DNA of 23,709 nucleotides, from NCBI GenBank assembly GCA_045589215.1, contig JAZNOQ010000058.1:1-23709 (forward strand), written 5' to 3'. This document shows, piece after piece, positions 7,710 to 14,992 of this stretch. The position numbers were made by a program, and so were the translations under genes. The notes under the pieces are model-generated. The model did not search any database and was not told the origin of the DNA. It saw only the letters and a program-made list of their open reading frames with translations. The DNA comes from JAZNOQ01 sp045589215. GTDB taxonomy: Bacteria > Bacillota > Clostridia > Oscillospirales > CAG-272. Numbering within the stretch: position 1 is the first letter of the stretch; every line of letters begins with the position of its first letter.

Positions 7710-8273
7710 TTATGCGCGGGAGAGATATTCGCCCGTGCGGGTATCGATCTTGATCTTGTCGCCGATGTTGATGAAGAGCGGAACCTTGACCTCTGCTCCG
7801 GTCTCAAGGGTAGCGGGCTTCAACGTGTTGGTTGCGGTGTTGCCTGCGAATCCGGGATCGGTCTGGGTGACCTCAAGCTCAACGAACGTGGGGGGCTCGA
7901 TGTCGAATACGTTGCCCTTCCAGGAAATGATCTTGACCATATCCTCTTCCTTGACGAAGCCCATCTTGTCTTCGATCTGGCTGACGTTGATCGGCATCAT
8001 TTCAAAGGACTCCATGTCCATAAAGTAGTAAAGGTCGCCGTCGGTGTAGGAATACTGCATTTCCTTGCGCTCGATATAAGCGGTCTCGAATTTTGCGGTG
8101 GGGTTGAAGCTCTGCTCGGTAACGGTACCGGTGATGACGTTCTTCATCTTGGTGCGGACGAAAGCCGCGCCCTTTCCGGGCTTAACGTGCTGGAACTCGA
8201 CGACCTGATAAACCTTTCCTTCCATTTCGAAGGTCAGACCGTTTCTGAAATCTCCGGCAGTAATCGCGCTCAT
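7710..8273 (-). CDS. efp: Elongation factor P
   Basis: Relieves ribosome stalling at polyproline by binding between the P and E sites. The 187 residues show the N-terminal KOW-like domain with the tip loop HVKPGKGAAF. The lysine at position 34 matches the residue modified in E. coli EF-P. Two OB domains follow, ending in the family signature DTRTGEYLSRA. The open frame continues 86 codons upstream without family similarity. ATG 8273 has CGGAGG ten bases upstream and gives the canonical N-terminus and length, so it is the start. No modification enzyme (EpmA-type) is in the window. It has its own strong promoter and is the first gene of the leftward block. Confidence 0.97.
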   Translation of the reverse strand: MSAITAGDFRNGLTFEMEGKVYQVVEFQHVKPGKGAAFVRTKMKNVITGTVTEQSFNPTAKFETAYIERKEMQYSYTDGDLYYFMDMESFEMMPINVSQIEDKMGFVKEEDMVKIISWKGNVFDIEPPTFVELEVTQTDPGFAGNTATNTLKPATLETGAEVKVPLFINIGDKIKIDTRTGEYLSRA

Positions 8274-8372
8274 AGTTAATAATCCTCCGTGTAGTGAATA
8301 AAATGTGTACCGCCCGTACGGCGGACGCGAATGTTTTTCGTCGCGCGAGAGCGACGTCTGAAACTTACCTAT

Positions 8373-8401
8373 ATTATAACGCATTTTTCTGCGTTTGGCA
8401 A
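8373..8401 (-). promoter_or_regulatory. Promoter for efp with internal inverted repeat
   Basis: On the minus strand the -35 is TTGCCA (rc of 8396-8401), the spacer is 17 bases, and the -10 is a perfect TATAAT (rc of 8373-8378). The predicted start, near 8366, gives a leader of about 90 bases. The spacer contains AACGCA/TGCGTT (8378-8383 and 8390-8395), a perfect 6-bp inverted repeat that could be an operator. Confidence 0.75.
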
Positions 8402-8874
8402 GGGGTTTTTGAAAGTTTCTCTGAAAATTTCGGCGTATTCTGCGACTTTTTGCTTCGCTTTGCCTGAAAAGAATGGAAAAGGAGAAAAAGAAAAAAGCAG
8501 AAAACAACGAAACCGATAGTTTTGCAACCAAACGGATAAAGATGTGCTCGGAGCTGAGAGAAAACCGAGCGGTATGGCGGCATCATCCTTGAGCGTGGGT
8601 CCGGCGATTCGGAGGTGTTGGCGGTACATATCACGCGCATATATATTATATATATAAATTTAGGAAGGAAACCGAAAAATCTTGTGATCAGGCTCTGAAT
8701 AAGGCAAAAATCTTCCACGCGATGAGGATACTCGCCCGAAGGGCGACTAAGGTGAAAGAACGAATTTTTCAAGAAAACGCAAAACAGAAAATAGTGTAAA
8801 TGGGAATATATGGAAATACAACATAAGAAAAAGGGATATTTTGAAAAAAAATCAAAAAAATTTCAAAGGAAGGG
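8402..8874. other. Gene-free A/T-rich divergent region
   Basis: I see no convincing gene here. Minus-strand open frames crossing it are Ser/Arg/Phe-rich, lack a ribosome binding site and resemble no family. Noted structure: an alternating A/T tract at 8639-8657; a small CGCCC-GAA-GGGCG hairpin near 8732-8744; and A-rich sequence from about 8830 leading into the promoter at 8875, which could act as an UP-like element. A non-coding RNA cannot be excluded. Confidence 0.5.
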
Positions 8875-8903
8875 TTGACATCTGATAAAAAATGTGATAG
8901 AAT
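8875..8903 (+). promoter_or_regulatory. Strong promoter for the surface-protein genes
   Basis: Perfect -35 TTGACA (8875-8880), a 17-base spacer, and -10 TAGAAT (8898-8903) with an extended TG at 8895-8896. The A-rich stretch directly upstream resembles an UP element. The predicted start is near 8910. Confidence 0.85.
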
Positions 8904-8909
8904 ACAGAA

Positions 8910-9162
8910 AAAGTTATGTTGGTTTCTACGCCTATCATAGCTTTACTTGAAAAAAATTGAGAAAAAGAAGTCTGTAGAGGTGGCTTTGGGGACGTTTTTG
9001 CTCTGTAATAACGGAGCCGAAGTGTTCCTTTTGACATTTATACGGGTTTCCGGCGGTGTGTGCGATGAGTGTTGCTTTCATTGCGCGCTCCTCGCACTCC
9101 TCGATTTTGTTTTCATTATTCTAATCTTTCTGTTTAACAAAGAATTGGAGGTAATCAATCAA
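8910..9162 (+). promoter_or_regulatory. Long 5' leader of the dockerin gene
   Basis: About 250 bases lie between the predicted transcription start and ATG 9163. A hairpin at 9060-9097 pairs GTGCGA (9060-9065) with TCGCAC (9092-9097), and then GAG with CTC across one mismatch. The coding frame is open through this leader but encodes no recognisable signal or domain before the signal peptide at 9163. I do not recognise a riboswitch class. The hairpin is seen; a stabilising or regulatory role is inferred. Confidence 0.4.
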
Positions 9163-12100
9163 ATGAAACAGAGAATGAGAAGAATCTCTGCGCTTCTTCT
9201 GGTTGCGCTCATGTGTGTATCCTGCGTGGTACCCGCATTCGCGGCTGAGAGCGAGAGATGTCCTGTAGTCCACACGAAGTCGAACTGCGAATATACGCAG
9301 ATTGGCGAGCCCCACGAGGCTGCGTGCGGCGTTCAGGGCTATACTACTTACCAGTGTAATGCGTGTAAGGCTTACTTCGCAGACGATTTTGTAAACGCTG
9401 CGGGTGACCATGCATGGCAGACCGTTGTTCAGGCTCCCACCTGCACTGAGGACGGCTTTGAAAAGAGCGTTTGTCTGAACTGCGGTGAGGAAAAGCTTCA
9501 CGACACCTACGAGGCTACCAAGCACAAATGGGACTTCAAGAATGGCGAAGACTGCGCTGAAGGCCTGATTTGTGAGGTTTGTGGTGAAGAAACTGACGAA
9601 GTTGGTGACAAGGGTCACAAGTGGGGCAAGGCTGAGCTTACCGTTAAGCCCACGCACACCACCTCTAAGGTTAAGGAAGGCACCGCGAAGTTCACTTGTG
9701 AAATCTGCGGCGAGACCAAGACCGTCAGTGTGTTCCACGATGGCGATTGCTGGTGGAAGGTCGACATCACCAAGTATCCCTCTTGCGAGGAAGCCGGCTA
9801 CTACGGCGGCGCTACCTGCGTCATCTGCGGCAAGAAGGTTCACCTTGTTAAGGCTGAAAATTGCACTGCGACCTGCACTGTTGAAGGTTGCGATCACACC
9901 GTAGACGAAAAGAACTGCGGCTACAAGCGTTGCACGATCGAGGGCTGCAAGCACTATGTAGAAGGCTTTGCTCATTGCGATCCTGCTACCTGCGAGGACA
10001 CGAATTGTGCAGACACCATCTGCCATAAGGAAGCTGACTGCACGGCTACGAACAAGGATGAGTGCGTTCACTCCTACGCTCCTTACCAGGAGATGGCGAT
10101 TATCAACTGCAAGCCTTCCGTAGAGTGGGTCGTTGAGCTTCCCACCTGCACCAAGGCGGGCTCTGCATACAAGGCGTGCACGATGTGCAAGAATGCGGTC
10201 GGTACTCCCGTAGTTCTCGATCCTCTTGGACACAACTACCAGACCAAGATCTACGAAGTAGTTGAGGTCGGTGGTTTGACTGCTGAGCAGATCGCTCTGT
10301 TTGACGCTCTTGCTGAGGGCGTTGAATATGTACAGGGCGGAACGCATACCTACAAGTTCTACGTAGAGGGCGAAAACGGCGAGCTGACGCTCGTTTCTGG
10401 TACTGCTACTCTTGAGGACTACGTTCTCGCTGATGCTGAGGATCTCGGTCTGACCGTCGCTCCCACCGTTGAGGATGAGGAAGAGGACGAGGAAGAGGTT
10501 ACTTACTACGCTTGGACCGGTGAGTACAAGTACGACGACCCGCTCTCGATGGACGCAGGTAATAACACCTACATCCACTGGGGCGAGAACTGCTCGACCT
10601 CGAGCACCTTCTGGTCTTACGTTTGTATCGACTGTGAGTACCGCGATGAGGCGGCTTCCTCCTCCTTCGTTGGTCACTACTGGGTAAAGACCGGCTACCA
10701 GGCTCCTGTTTGCGGCACCATGGCGAACGGATGGACTGAGTACACCTGTGCGAACCCCAACTGTGACGGCATCCTTGTTGAAAGAGATAAGGACGTAAAG
10801 GACGTTGTTGACTATGACGTTACCACTGTTGAAGGCACCTACACGGATGCAAATTCCGGCGTTGAGGTTGATCTCAAGGATGGCGCTGCTACCAAGAAGG
10901 AATTCGTTGCTGCAGGCCACGTATTCACCACTGTTACGGTTCCTGTTACTTGTGTCTCTGTTGGCTACAAGTATGACGTTTGCTCCTGCGGCGCGATCGA
11001 CTACTCGAAGGCTGCTGAGGGCTATGGCGAGGAGGACACTCCTGCGAACGCTATCAAGGGCGCATACGACATCGTTGAAGATGCCAATGCTCACGCAAAG
11101 AAGGACCATTGGGTCATAAAGGTTACCTGCGAGGAAGATGGCAAGAAGCACGTTGGTTGCTCGAACGTAGGTTGCGAATACTACTACAATCTTGAGACCG
11201 AAACGTTCCCCAACGAGTGGCTTGAGCAGAACGTAAAGGTTGATGCGCTTGGTCATAAGAAGAGCGAAGCTCCTCATACGACAGGCCCTGCTGCAGACTG
11301 CACGAACGCGCAGTACGCGTACTACGAATGTGAAAATGGTTGTGGCGAAGACATAGCTGAAGAGATCGCTCCGAAGTTGGGTCACAACTATCAGACCAAT
11401 AAGGAAGAGCCCGATTGCACCAAGAAGAAGGTTTACATTACCGTATCGTGCAGCCGTTGCGGAGACACGAAGACGGAGACCGCTCCTTCTACTGCATTCG
11501 ACAAGACTAACCCCGCTCATCACTCCGGTGAGAACATCATCGACGTTGTTACCGGAAACTGCACGAAGCTTGATACTGTTACGTACAAGTGTGAGGCGTG
11601 TGGAGAGGTTTGGGACGTTGAGGAAGACGTAGTAGGCGCTAAGGAAGTTCAGGGAATCATCCGTAACTTTACCGCTGGTCAGGGCTCCGGCCACGATTAC
11701 AAAGAAGTAAAGGCTAAGAAGCCTACTTGTACTACCGATGGCTGGAAGGCACACTACGAGTGCTCTGTCTGCGGCGCACTCGCTGAAGACGAAGAGGGCG
11801 CAACTCCTCTGACTGCTGACGACGTTAAGATCCCTAAGCTCTCCGAGACCGGCGATCACCCCAAGAATGCCGACGGCTCTTGGGACGAGACCAAGCTCTA
11901 CTGGACTGAAGCAGTTGCTCCTACCTGTACCGACGATGGTCACGATGAAGGTCTCTTCTGCACCGTCTGCGATAGCTGGGTTGACGAAGAGAAGACGATC
12001 CCTGCATACGAGCACTACCTTGATAAGGATAACGAAGACTCCGCTTGGGTTCCTGTAACCGATGCATACGCTTCCGATGTTGCAAGCTGCACCACTTGGG

Positions 12101-13554
12101 GCTATCAGCTTTACGAGTGCTCGCTCTGTAAGGCACAGAAGATCGATAACTACGATCCTATGAAGACCGAGGACGGTCAGCACAAGCTCATTGAGAACGA
12201 CGACGCAGAGATTCCTACCTGTTGCACGCCCGGCTACACCGCTAGCCAGACCTGTACCGTTTGCGAACAGCAGATCGTTGATCGCGTTGAGATCGACAAG
12301 GTTGCTCACGTGAACAAGGATGGCGAGAAGTTCTTCGGTATCTGCACTGAGACCGTTGAAGATCGCGTATGTGTTTACTGTGCGGAAGGCAAGTTCCCGT
12401 ACACCAACGAGGATGGCGAAGAGGCATTCCTCGATGCTAACTCTGACCAGAAGTTCGCTTGTGTTCACACCGGCGACAACAAGGGTAACCACGACTACAA
12501 GGCTACCATTAATTACGCTAAGGATCCCGAAACGAACGAGGATACCGACGAGGTTCTGAGCGCTTGGAATGATAATGATGTTATCGTTGCGGGCAACGAG
12601 AACACGACTCTCCCGAGCCGCGTAGAGTATCCTGTTGCTGATGCTGAAAAGCTCGCGGTTGGCGCACACAAGTGGGTTGTTACCTACGTTGCTCCCACCT
12701 GCATGTCCTACAGCTACACGCTGATCGTTTGTGAGCACTGTGGCTACGACTTCATCACCGATGAAGGTGCTACCTACTCCGACGAGCACGCATGGGGCGA
12801 ATGGGAGATCACCAAGGCTACCTACACTGCCGACGGTAAGAAGGTTAGAGAATGTGAACTCTGCGACGCTACCGAAGAGGTCGTTATTCCGAAGCTCGTA
12901 GGCATTACTGCTGATGTTGAGCTCGGTAACGCTGTTAACCCCGATGCTCCTCTTCCGGACAACGGTGTTGTTAGCCTCACCGTTACCACGAACGCTTCCG
13001 ACCTCAACGTTTGGGGCATTCGTATCGAGCTTACCTACGTCGGTAAGATCGCTCAGGACGAGAATGACAAGGACATCATCTCCATCGTTTCTGTATCCGA
13101 CAAGTTCGGCGCTGAGGGACTTCAGGTTTATCACGATGCCGCTAACAAGAAGATCACCATCGTTGGCACTGCTCCTAACGGCGCAGACGGCAAGATCGGT
13201 GAGGTCAACTTCAACGGCGAGGAAGAGCTCGTTAAGATCGAGCTTGCACTCAGAGAGAACACCGTTGGTGACGGTATCTCCGTATCGACCGAGAAGTTCG
13301 AGGTTAACGACAAGGCTCAGAACAACATCAACGCTGAGATCAACGGCTTCGACACCATTTGGGTTGAGGTTGAGTCCGGTGACGTTGACGGCGACTACGA
13401 CGTTGACATCGACGACGCAAAGGCTCTGAAGATGATTATTACCGGCGAGTCTGAAGAAGAGTACAACGCTGCTGCTGATATGAATCAGGACGGCGAGGTT
13501 ACTGCTACCGACTTTGCTGCAATCACCAACAAGCTGCTTGGCAAGAAGGCTTAA
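9163..13554 (+). CDS. Secreted cysteine-repeat protein with cohesin-like module and dockerin
   Basis: 1463 residues. A signal peptide spans 1-28 (basic start, hydrophobic core, A-F-A cleavage site). Residues about 30-1245 hold some 16 degenerate repeats of the form (A/P)TC-x-x-x-G...C-x-x-C(G), often followed by a GH-type spacer. Between them are a Cys-dense patch (234-301, 12 Cys) and an acidic EDEEEDEEE run near 436. A cohesin-like beta-sandwich follows (about 1247-1400). The C-terminus (about 1406-1463) is a type I dockerin with two calcium loops, D1407/D1409/D1411/D1418 and D1439/N1441/D1443/D1450. ATG 9163 has GGAGG 11 bases upstream. No catalytic domain is visible, so an adhesive or scaffold role is inferred. 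The three-Cys repeats recur in predicted gut Clostridial surface proteins, but I know of no proven function. Codon use (AAG, GTT and GCT favoured) suggests high expression. The next gene is only 38 bases away. Confidence 0.88.
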   Translation: MKQRMRRISALLLVALMCVSCVVPAFAAESERCPVVHTKSNCEYTQIGEPHEAACGVQGYTTYQCNACKAYFADDFVNAAGDHAWQTVVQAPTCTEDGFEKSVCLNCGEEKLHDTYEATKHKWDFKNGEDCAEGLICEVCGEETDEVGDKGHKWGKAELTVKPTHTTSKVKEGTAKFTCEICGETKTVSVFHDGDCWWKVDITKYPSCEEAGYYGGATCVICGKKVHLVKAENCTATCTVEGCDHTVDEKNCGYKRCTIEGCKHYVEGFAHCDPATCEDTNCADTICHKEADCTATNKDECVHSYAPYQEMAIINCKPSVEWVVELPTCTKAGSAYKACTMCKNAVGTPVVLDPLGHNYQTKIYEVVEVGGLTAEQIALFDALAEGVEYVQGGTHTYKFYVEGENGELTLVSGTATLEDYVLADAEDLGLTVAPTVEDEEEDEEEVTYYAWTGEYKYDDPLSMDAGNNTYIHWGENCSTSSTFWSYVCIDCEYRDEAASSSFVGHYWVKTGYQAPVCGTMANGWTEYTCANPNCDGILVERDKDVKDVVDYDVTTVEGTYTDANSGVEVDLKDGAATKKEFVAAGHVFTTVTVPVTCVSVGYKYDVCSCGAIDYSKAAEGYGEEDTPANAIKGAYDIVEDANAHAKKDHWVIKVTCEEDGKKHVGCSNVGCEYYYNLETETFPNEWLEQNVKVDALGHKKSEAPHTTGPAADCTNAQYAYYECENGCGEDIAEEIAPKLGHNYQTNKEEPDCTKKKVYITVSCSRCGDTKTETAPSTAFDKTNPAHHSGENIIDVVTGNCTKLDTVTYKCEACGEVWDVEEDVVGAKEVQGIIRNFTAGQGSGHDYKEVKAKKPTCTTDGWKAHYECSVCGALAEDEEGATPLTADDVKIPKLSETGDHPKNADGSWDETKLYWTEAVAPTCTDDGHDEGLFCTVCDSWVDEEKTIPAYEHYLDKDNEDSAWVPVTDAYASDVASCTTWGYQLYECSLCKAQKIDNYDPMKTEDGQHKLIENDDAEIPTCCTPGYTASQTCTVCEQQIVDRVEIDKVAHVNKDGEKFFGICTETVEDRVCVYCAEGKFPYTNEDGEEAFLDANSDQKFACVHTGDNKGNHDYKATINYAKDPETNEDTDEVLSAWNDNDVIVAGNENTTLPSRVEYPVADAEKLAVGAHKWVVTYVAPTCMSYSYTLIVCEHCGYDFITDEGATYSDEHAWGEWEITKATYTADGKKVRECELCDATEEVVIPKLVGITADVELGNAVNPDAPLPDNGVVSLTVTTNASDLNVWGIRIELTYVGKIAQDENDKDIISIVSVSDKFGAEGLQVYHDAANKKITIVGTAPNGADGKIGEVNFNGEEELVKIELALRENTVGDGISVSTEKFEVNDKAQNNINAEINGFDTIWVEVESGDVDGDYDVDIDDAKALKMIITGESEEEYNAAADMNQDGEVTATDFAAITNKLLGKKA

Positions 13555-13592
13555 GTAAGCTCCAAAACTTCGAACTATAACGAGGTGAAAAA

Positions 13593-14756
13593 ATGCAACC
13601 GAAACGAATTTTAATATCGCTTTTGGTTGTTATACTGGTACTGCTCTCGGTGGGTACGGTTGTATCCGCCGAGGACAGCCCCGTACTTGACATGGCAGTA
13701 GAGGTCTCCACTTCTACTGCCATGTCCGATAATAACCTCTGCCTTGTAAAAAAGGGAGACGTTGTGACGGTCAGTGTAACGATCAAATCTAATCCCGGAA
13801 TTGCGCTCGCGCATTTCGATATTTTGTACGACCCCGCGTATTTGAAGCCCGCCGGCTCCGTTGTTACGGCTGACGGAAAGCCGAACTTTACTCCTTCGGG
13901 TGTTTTGGGTTCTGCTGTCATTGAGAAGGTAACTCTCGATCACGACAACGGTAAGGTCACTTACTCGATGGATGCTCAGAGCACGAACGCATCGGCAACC
14001 GGTAAGATCTTTACCTTCGCCTTCAATGCACAGAAGCACGGTAACACCAAGCTGACGTTTAACATGAAGCAGAGTTACGTTACTCGGTGGGAAAACGGCG
14101 GTATGTCCGAAAATGGCGTTCCTGTTCAGATTTCCTATAACAATAACGCAGATCTTCTTTTCTTCCCCGTAAAGGTTCACGATGTTGATGCATCGAACTA
14201 TAAGACTCTCGCTCCCACCTGTACGGTTGGCGGTCAGAAGGCGTATACCTGCTCCACCTGTAATCAGTCGATCGCGATCCTTGACGGTACTCCCGCTCTC
14301 GGACACACCCCCGTTGTCGTTCCCTCCGTTCCCGCTACCTGCGTTCAGGACGGCCTTACTGAGGGAAAGAAGTGCTCGGTATGTGATGCGGTCGTTCAGG
14401 CACAGGTTGTAGCGGTCGAGAAGAACGAGTCGCTTCACACCGTTGTGACCGATCCCGCCGTTGCTCCTACCTGCTCGGCTGTCGGATACACCGAGGGTTC
14501 GCATTGCTCGTCTTGCGACAAGGTCATCGTTGCACCCACCGAGGTGGCAGCCACGGGTCACACCTACGGTGATTGGGTCAACGGAAAGAATGAGCGCACG
14601 AAGACCTGCTCGGGCTGCGGTGACACGCTTACCGAGCCGCTCAAGGGTCTGAACGGCACTCTCCTCGTCGTCATCATTGTGGTTTCGGCTGTGGTAGTGC
14701 TTAGCGCGGCGGCTGTTGTCGTCGTTGTTGTTGTCAAAAAGAAGAAAGTGGTCTGA
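13593..14756 (+). CDS. Membrane-anchored cohesin-like surface protein with cysteine repeats
   Basis: 387 residues. The signal peptide is about 1-26 (cleavage VSA/ED). Residues about 28-195 are a cohesin-like domain: VKKGDVVTVSVTIKSNPG, then AHFDILYDPAYLKP and GKIFTFAFNAQ follow the cohesin strand pattern. Residues about 205-350 hold four of the same three-Cys repeats as the upstream gene (for example CVQDGLTEGKKCSVC and CSAVGYTEGSHCSSC). A C-terminal hydrophobic segment (about 355-381) ends in KKKKVV, a stop-transfer anchor; there is no LPxTG sortase signal. GAGGTG lies five bases before the ATG. It is cotranscribed with the upstream dockerin gene, so the natural inference is that this protein tethers that one, or another dockerin protein, to the membrane. 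The cohesin call is by pattern only and needs structural confirmation. Confidence 0.85.
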   Translation: MQPKRILISLLVVILVLLSVGTVVSAEDSPVLDMAVEVSTSTAMSDNNLCLVKKGDVVTVSVTIKSNPGIALAHFDILYDPAYLKPAGSVVTADGKPNFTPSGVLGSAVIEKVTLDHDNGKVTYSMDAQSTNASATGKIFTFAFNAQKHGNTKLTFNMKQSYVTRWENGGMSENGVPVQISYNNNADLLFFPVKVHDVDASNYKTLAPTCTVGGQKAYTCSTCNQSIAILDGTPALGHTPVVVPSVPATCVQDGLTEGKKCSVCDAVVQAQVVAVEKNESLHTVVTDPAVAPTCSAVGYTEGSHCSSCDKVIVAPTEVAATGHTYGDWVNGKNERTKTCSGCGDTLTEPLKGLNGTLLVVIIVVSAVVVLSAAAVVVVVVVKKKKVV

Positions 14757-14801
14757 TCCCCTCTCCTTTTGAGACGTAAGATCCGAATACGGACAACCCA
14801 T

Positions 14802-14845
14802 AGGGATATCTCGCGAAAATTGTGAGGTATCCCTTCTTTTTTCTT
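14802..14845 (+). terminator. Intrinsic terminator after the surface genes
   Basis: AGGGATATCTC (14802-14812) pairs with GAGGTATCCCT (14824-14834), 11 pairs including one G-U. TTCTTTTTTCTT follows. It closes the two-gene surface operon before the promoter of the next operon. Confidence 0.9.
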
Positions 14846-14883
14846 CCTAAGGTGAATATTTTCCATCTTTTCGAAAAATCCTC

Positions 14884-14912
14884 TTGACAAAAGAGGGCTT
14901 TTATATTAAAAT
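14884..14912 (+). promoter_or_regulatory. Promoter of the yicC-remA-gmk-rpoZ operon
   Basis: -35 TTGACA (14884-14889), a 17-base spacer, and -10 TAAAAT (14907-14912). The predicted start, near 14919, leaves a leader of about 74 bases before yicC. Confidence 0.8.
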
Positions 14913-14936
14913 TAATATATATGCGATTTTTGGGGA

Positions 14937-14980
14937 GGCGGCGTGAAGCTTCCATCGCTATTTGAGCCGCCATATGCGGC
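14937..14980 (+). promoter_or_regulatory. Alternative hairpins in the yicC leader
   Basis: GCCGC (14966-14970) can pair with GCGGC (14976-14980) immediately before the start region. The overlapping GCCGCC (14966-14971) can instead pair with GGCGGC (14937-14942). The two folds exclude each other and flank the GGAG ribosome binding site at 14983. The pairings are seen; switching is speculative. Confidence 0.35.
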
Positions 14981-14992
14981 ATGGAGATTGAT

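Noticed and set aside
8374..8772. Minus-strand 132-codon open frame in the divergent region
   Set aside because: Low-complexity Phe/Ser/Lys-rich product, no convincing ribosome binding site, and it runs across the efp promoter.
8947..9162. Upstream start at 8947 for the dockerin protein
   Set aside because: It would bury the signal peptide 72 residues inside the protein. ATG 9163 with GGAGG and an immediate signal peptide is far better.
9163..9250. Lipoprotein signal in the large surface protein
   Set aside because: The cysteines in the hydrophobic stretch are not in a lipobox (position -3 is Cys or Ala and the context is poor), while an A-F-A signal peptidase I site is clear.
9240..12900. 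Possible DNA-level tandem repeats or CRISPR-like array in the large gene
   Set aside because: The repeats exist at protein level only. They vary in length and sequence and are within a continuous reading frame.
9121..13134. 1337-codon open frame on the minus strand opposite the dockerin gene
   Set aside because: It is a shadow of biased codon use in the sense gene, which avoids codons that would give stops on the other strand. It has no signal, no domain and no ribosome binding site, and its product is an implausible Val/Leu/Asn-rich sequence.
14640..14756. Sortase LPxTG anchor at the end of the cohesin-like protein
   Set aside because: No LPxTG-like motif precedes the hydrophobic segment; it is a plain membrane anchor with a Lys tail.
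13611..14801. 396-codon minus-strand open frame opposite the cohesin-like gene
   Set aside because: Same cause as above: the sense frame has a signal peptide, domains, a ribosome binding site and a membrane anchor, and the antisense frame has none.
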